NCBI GenBank assembly: GCA_023131935.1
Contig: JAGLYY010000143.1
Location: 1 to 18,413 of the forward strand
Length of the DNA stretch: 18,413 bases
Source of the DNA: Spirochaetales bacterium
GTDB taxonomy: Bacteria > Spirochaetota > Spirochaetia > JAGLYY01
Direction of reading: 5' to 3'
The notes beneath the pieces were generated by a model. It had not been told where the DNA came from. It saw only the letters and a list, made by a program, of their open reading frames with translations, and did not search any database. The position numbers and the translations under genes were made by a program. Of this stretch, positions 15,362-18,413 are shown in pieces (within the stretch, counting starts at the first letter, position 1; every line of letters begins with the position of its first letter).

Positions 15362-15391
15362 TTGACACCGTTTTTTAACTTCGACTATCAT
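15362..15391 (+). promoter_or_regulatory. Consensus promoter at the right edge of the insertion, reading into fumarase beta
   Basis: A perfect -35 TTGACA (15362-15367) and a -10 TATCAT (15386-15391) are 18 bases apart. The first gene reached is a truncated secreted-protein leader at 15402, and fumarase beta starts about 105 bases after the -10. This promoter came with the inserted block and is the nearest one able to express the now isolated beta gene. Confidence 0.65.
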
Positions 15392-15401
15392 TTGGAAAGA
15401 A

Positions 15402-15530
15402 ATGAAAATGAATATTCTACTGCTCCTGGTTTTGTTATTTACAATAAGCCCTGTCTTTGCACAAAATAAAACGGCTCTTGTAATAGGAGTTTTCTATGGT
15501 AAAACGGGTCACAACACCCTTGACCGATGA
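15402..15530 (+). pseudogene. 5' end of a secreted protein gene, fused out of frame onto fumarase beta
   Basis: From the ATG at 15402, behind GGAAAG, a 42-codon frame begins with a clear signal peptide: MKMN, a Leu/Val-rich core (residues 5-15), then SPVFA, with likely cleavage after Ala20 before QNK. The mature part reads NKTALVIG, resembling the first strand of caspase-like (peptidase C14) domains in secreted bacterial proteins. After that the reading enters the duplicated fumarase-beta sequence in the wrong frame and stops at TGA (15528-15530), 35 bases inside the beta gene. It is thus a gene beheaded by the rearrangement. If translated, it would yield a short exported peptide and may couple translation to fumarase beta. 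The caspase link rests on five residues and is weak. Confidence 0.55.
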
Positions 15531-15540
15531 AGTTATCCAG
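15485..15540 (+). repeat. Right copy of the 55/56-bp fumarase-beta duplication
   Basis: This is the functional copy: the Shine-Dalgarno AGGAG (15485-15489) and the ATG at 15496 with codons that continue into the whole beta gene. It matches 9956-10010 with an offset of 5529 apart from one substitution upstream of the ATG and one base present here but missing on the left. The repeat is far longer than transposon target duplications, which rarely exceed about 14 bp. Confidence 0.85.
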
Positions 15541-16053
15541 GACCTCAAGGCCGGGGATGAAATCCTCCTTTCAGGGACCCTTTACACCGCCCGGGATGCC
15601 GCTCATAAACGGTTGTGCCGGCTGATTGAAGAGGGGGACCCCCTGCCGGTAGACCTTACCGGGCAGATAATCTACTTTACCGGCCCTTCCCCCCCACCCC
15701 CGGGGAGGGTAATCGGAAGCGCGGGACCCACAACCAGCTGCCGGATGGACCCCTATTCCCCAATCCTCATCCGTGAAGCCGGGTTAAAGGGAATGATCGG
15801 TAAAGGAAACCGGTCCCGGGAAGTCATCGAGGTTATGAAAGAACATGGATCTGTTTATTTCGCTGCCATCGGGGGTGCCGGCGCGCTTCTCTCCAATCAT
15901 ATCCTTGAAAGTGAAATAATCTGCTATGAAGAGCTCGGCCCTGAAGCAATCAGGAAGCTGACTGTTGAAGACATGCCCCTGATCGTCGCAATCGATTCCT
16001 CCGGAAATAATCTTTATGAGTCCGGCCCTGATATGTATAAATCGGTCTTCTGA
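15496..16053 (+). CDS. Class I fumarate hydratase (or tartrate dehydratase), beta subunit
   Basis: The C-terminal subunit of the two-subunit iron-sulfur fumarase, 185 aa, full length for the family. TARDAAHKRL (31-40), SAGPTTSCRMD (75-85), GMIGKGN (99-105) and AAIGGAGALLS (123-133) are the characteristic substrate-binding stretches. It pairs with the alpha subunit encoded at 9096-9941, now 5.5 kb away with oppositely oriented genes between. The reading frame is intact, so selection seems to have kept it. Its ribosome-binding site AGGAG lies in the duplicated segment, and its likely promoter (15362-15391) belongs to the inserted DNA. Alpha and beta may therefore no longer be produced in step. 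Confidence 0.92.
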   Translation: MVKRVTTPLTDEVIQDLKAGDEILLSGTLYTARDAAHKRLCRLIEEGDPLPVDLTGQIIYFTGPSPPPPGRVIGSAGPTTSCRMDPYSPILIREAGLKGMIGKGNRSREVIEVMKEHGSVYFAAIGGAGALLSNHILESEIICYEELGPEAIRKLTVEDMPLIVAIDSSGNNLYESGPDMYKSVF

Positions 16054-16070
16054 GGAAGTATAATGTATCT

Positions 16071-16337
16071 AGAGTGCCCCAAAGCTTATGGGTCTAAATT
16101 ATTTAGAGTGCCCCAAAGATTATGGGGATTTAAGGGTGTTAATAGACACTCAGAAGCCTTTGGTCTACTAAAATCCGTAATGGCTGCACCAGGCTAGTTG
16201 ATTAACAGCTTAAAATTGGTATATTTGTGATTTGGGCAATGGGAGATTTTTATGGATATTTCTTATAAGTTGCTTTCTTATAAGAAAATACCTGCAATTA
16301 TTTATTCCCAATTCTCACCCATAATCTTTGGGGCACT
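16071..16337. mobile_element. MITE-like inverted-repeat element with an extra copy of its end
   Basis: The 20-mer agtgccccaaagattatggg (16107-16126) recurs as an exact inverted copy at 16318-16337, enclosing about 190 bp with no gene. A third copy with one change (gcttat for gattat) stands in direct orientation at 16071-16092. Each unit contains CCCCA and TGGGG, able to pair across seven bases. This looks like a miniature inverted-repeat element or the remains of an insertion sequence with a duplicated left end. It fills most of the gap between fumarase beta and the debranching enzyme, and its right end overlaps the latter's stop codon. Confidence 0.55.
16259..16287. repeat. Perfect 11-bp hairpin inside the inverted-repeat element
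   Basis: TTTCTTATAAG (16259-16269) and CTTATAAGAAA (16277-16287) are exact inverse copies around a seven-base loop. It sits between convergent genes and could end transcription from either side, but no T tract follows, so it may simply be internal structure of the element. Confidence 0.5.
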
Positions 16338-18413
16338 ACTTTCTATTTACAAGGATTTCTCCCTTTTCGTTATCAACAAGAATCTCCCACGAGCCGCCCC
16401 CGCCGGGAGGAATGTCAATCTCAACAGGACATTCCCGGCCGGGGGGTTGAAATTTCATCTTCCGGGGTAATGTGCTTCCCGCCACAGCTATCACAAACAG
16501 CTCTTTGTCAGAGGATCTCTGATAATTGATGGTGATCTTACCATTTTCCCCGTACCGGAGTTGGGCGTGAAAGTTCCCGATTCTTTCCGGGAAAGAGGGA
16601 GAAAGTAAAAATGAACCGGTAAGCAGGTTTGGCCGGAAGCCGGGATAATCCTGATAACCATTCCGGGTAAACTCAGCGACACTCCAAGCCTGTGCCCAGG
16701 TTCCCGAGGGGCAGGGATTTCCATCATCCCCCGGATAAGCATCAAGAAGTTCGCTCATGGTCCCCCGACATCCGAGATCGAGTATCTGCGCTCCGAGGTT
16801 TTTTGTCAGTTCCCAGGCAAGGTCTTTCTTCCCATATTTAAGCAGGGCGGTTACGGTGAATCCACTATTCCAGCCCCAGATGGTCCCGTTATGGTAGGCC
16901 GCGTCCTTGTGGTATAAAAGAGGATTTTCATGAAAAGGATGGAAAACAGGATCATTCTGGCTTAAAGAGGTGATCCCGTAAGGGAAGAGCAGTTCTTCCA
17001 CGGTTTTCTCAAGAACCCGGGCGCCCACCTCTTCGGGTACCAGGGGATCCTCCAGAGGAACTGTTAAGATAAGAAGCTGGTTCGGCCTGACCCGGTAGTC
17101 GGGAGTATCATCCGGATGTAATCTGTCTGCCATCAGATTTTTTTTCTCCGACCAGAATTTCGAGAGAAAAGCTCTCTTAAGCTTCTCCGCAAGCTTAAGA
17201 AAGCCTTTTCCGGTTTCCTTTTCTCCGCATATTTCCGCGATTACGGAGGCAGAGGATAGAGCGGTAAACCACAATGCCTGCACCTCAACCGCCCGGTTAC
17301 CACGGGCAGACCAGGGTTCTCTCCCCTCTATCCGGGCATCCATCCAGGTATCCGCGTCATCATGAAAAAGAAATCCATGTCGGTCCGTGCGGTGTTTAAC
17401 CGGTCCATCTATAGCCAGCTTAATAACAGGATATATCTCACGGGCAAACTCAAGGTCCCCGGTGTACCTTAGGTATTCACAAACCTCCCGGATAAACCAG
17501 GGGGTACCGTCAGTGGTATTGTAGATGATCTCTTTCGGAGAAGTGACCCGGTTTGGTATCCTCCCGTAATCGGGATCATCAGGGTCCCTGTTCTGAAGGG
17601 CCGCAAAATTGCGGATAACCTCCTTTGCTTCCTGAAAACATCCTGAAACAAGGAGAATCCCCGGCAGGGAAATGAAGGTATCGCGGCCCCAGAAATCACG
17701 GAACCACGGGAGTCCCGCCCAGATCCCCCGGCCATATTCGCGGACCACAAGAAACCAGCCTGTGAGTTTCGCCCACATAAGAGCGCGGTTATAATCCTTA
17801 TCACTGGTCCAGATGAATGTCCTGGTAAGAAATTGAAATATCTTGTCCTTATGACAGGTCACCGGGTCATCATGCAGGAATGGGGATATCCGTTTTTTTA
17901 AGGTGTCCCTGCTGGTGTCAAAAAGAAAATGGAAGGTAATCTCCGTAACGGTACCGGCGGATTCAAGCCAGAGTCTCGAATCACTGTTTGAAGCATGAGA
18001 GAAAAGAACTCTTTCAGCATTTTTGTGGCCTTCCGTTTTTTTATCCAACCCCAGGTGAAACTGCTTATCTACGATAATAGCGACCTGGAAACGGAGAGAG
18101 GAGCCACCGACAGATCCATCACAATCTGCTGCCTCCTCAAGCCCCGGGAACAGGATCCCATCATCCCAAATAGCTGTACCGCCGGAGATCGGAAGAAGTG
18201 GAAGCAAGGACAGGACCGCGGGAGAGTCCGTTTGAATCTTTAAGGAAACCGCCTGTTCATCAGTATGAATATGGAGGGTTTCCCGGATTCCGCCGCGATA
18301 CCGGCATTCAACGCCCCAAGGGTAGAGGACCGTTCCAGCCGCGCGGTTTTTCCGGTCCTGAAACCAGCCGTTCACACAGACAGCGAAATCAGCGAATACC
18401 CTGGTGTCCCCAA
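16336..18413 (-). CDS. Amylo-alpha-1,6-glucosidase / glycogen-debranching-type enzyme, N-terminus beyond the window
   Basis: A GDE_C-type (alpha/alpha)6-barrel glycosidase predicted to hydrolyse alpha-1,6 branch glucose from glycogen or related glucans in the cytosol. The frame is open to the right edge; a GTG at 18373-18375 lies inside it, but I see no ribosome-binding site there and the upstream residues (GDTRVFADFAVCVNGW) look coding, so the gene is 5'-partial, with at least 691 codons visible. Counting from that GTG, landmarks are LPWFRDFWGRDTFISLPG, IPNR, YNTTDGTPWF, DADTWMDAR, EVQALW, NGTIWGWNSG and GTWAQAWSVAE, together the debranching active-site cleft. The last codons run into the inverted repeat at 16318-16337, whose TAG provides the stop. 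Related GH15-like enzymes are the alternative. Confidence 0.85.
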   Translation of the reverse strand, partial: GDTRVFADFAVCVNGWFQDRKNRAAGTVLYPWGVECRYRGGIRETLHIHTDEQAVSLKIQTDSPAVLSLLPLLPISGGTAIWDDGILFPGLEEAADCDGSVGGSSLRFQVAIIVDKQFHLGLDKKTEGHKNAERVLFSHASNSDSRLWLESAGTVTEITFHFLFDTSRDTLKKRISPFLHDDPVTCHKDKIFQFLTRTFIWTSDKDYNRALMWAKLTGWFLVVREYGRGIWAGLPWFRDFWGRDTFISLPGILLVSGCFQEAKEVIRNFAALQNRDPDDPDYGRIPNRVTSPKEIIYNTTDGTPWFIREVCEYLRYTGDLEFAREIYPVIKLAIDGPVKHRTDRHGFLFHDDADTWMDARIEGREPWSARGNRAVEVQALWFTALSSASVIAEICGEKETGKGFLKLAEKLKRAFLSKFWSEKKNLMADRLHPDDTPDYRVRPNQLLILTVPLEDPLVPEEVGARVLEKTVEELLFPYGITSLSQNDPVFHPFHENPLLYHKDAAYHNGTIWGWNSGFTVTALLKYGKKDLAWELTKNLGAQILDLGCRGTMSELLDAYPGDDGNPCPSGTWAQAWSVAEFTRNGYQDYPGFRPNLLTGSFLLSPSFPERIGNFHAQLRYGENGKITINYQRSSDKELFVIAVAGSTLPRKMKFQPPGRECPVEIDIPPGGGGSWEILVDNEKGEILVNRK

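Larger units (their letters stand above)
10011..15484. mobile_element. Inserted block of about 5.5 kb splitting the fumarase operon
   Basis: The block lies between the two copies of the fumarase-beta 5' end. All five of its complete genes run leftward, against the interrupted operon, and form a single transport and SAM-hydrolase operon. By eye it is more A/T-rich than its flanks, most clearly in the EcfT and S-component genes. No transposase, integrase, relaxase or phage gene is visible, so the mobilisation mechanism is unknown. Both edges carry TTGTAATA followed by RGAG: 10014-10025 and 15478-15489. At the right edge it includes a promoter and the 5' end of a secreted-protein gene whose remainder is missing, so its right boundary cut a gene at the donor site. 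It may be an integrated segment, not a self-moving element. Confidence 0.7.

Noticed and set aside
10014..15489. Conventional transposon with terminal inverted repeats for the 5.5-kb block
   Set aside because: The inverse match at the edges is only six bases, no transposase is encoded, and the flanking duplication is about 55 bp, too long for target-site duplication.
16071..16337. CRISPR array
   Set aside because: There are only three copies, one of them inverted, with spacings of about 34 and 211 bp between copy starts and no cas genes. An inverted-repeat element fits better.
16252..16470. Possible 72-residue protein starting MDISYKLLSYKK
   Set aside because: It starts inside the inverted-repeat element, crosses its hairpin and right end, and continues antisense to the debranching enzyme. 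No convincing ribosome-binding site precedes it.

Overview
The window holds parts of several unrelated metabolic loci from a bacterium of roughly 50% GC that looks anaerobic or fermentative. The gene set includes a GH1 beta-glycosidase, a glycogen-debranching-type enzyme, a two-subunit class I fumarase, CoA-transferase chemistry and an ECF transporter with SAM hydrolases. It would fit a free-living spirochaete (Spirochaetota) but also some other anaerobes. I see no rRNA, tRNA or phylogenetic marker, so the lineage is a low-confidence guess.

Layout. (1) 175-1899 (+): adenine deaminase. (2) 2147-3526 (-): GH1 beta-glucosidase, followed by an in-frame, coding-looking remnant. (3) 3726-4760 (+): FMN-dependent nitronate monooxygenase/FabK-like protein. 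(4) 4781-9941: a divergent metabolic cluster. Leftward run a class III (taurine-pyruvate-type) aminotransferase and an acylating aldehyde dehydrogenase of the sulfoacetaldehyde dehydrogenase (SauS) type. Rightward run CoA-transferase subunits A and B, then the fumarase alpha subunit. (5) 10011-15484: an inserted block of about 5.5 kb that separates fumarase alpha from fumarase beta. (6) 15496-16053 (+): fumarase beta. (7) 16071-16337: a small inverted-repeat element. (8) 16336 to the right edge (-): a glycogen-debranching-like enzyme, cut by the window end.

The most unusual structure is the insertion at 10011-15484. A nearly perfect 55/56-bp copy of the fumarase-beta ribosome-binding site and first 13 codons stands on both sides of it (9956-10010 and 15485-15540). 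The left copy is a dead stub. The right copy is joined to the complete gene, so the beta gene was kept while its operon was split. The block carries one leftward operon: an ECF S component (UPF0397 type), a double ABC ATPase, EcfT, and two tandem DUF62 S-adenosylmethionine hydrolases. At its right edge it also carries a consensus promoter and the first codons of a secreted protein, now truncated and reading into the fumarase-beta start. The intact beta gene therefore appears to have acquired a foreign promoter.

How the genes may work together (inference): the divergent cluster could transaminate an omega-amino acid such as taurine, oxidise the aldehyde to an acyl-CoA and recover the CoA by transfer to another acid. 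The ECF plus DUF62 operon looks like an uptake-and-cleavage system for SAM or a related adenosyl or methionine compound. Adenine deaminase lies outside the insertion and is linked to it only by general purine metabolism.
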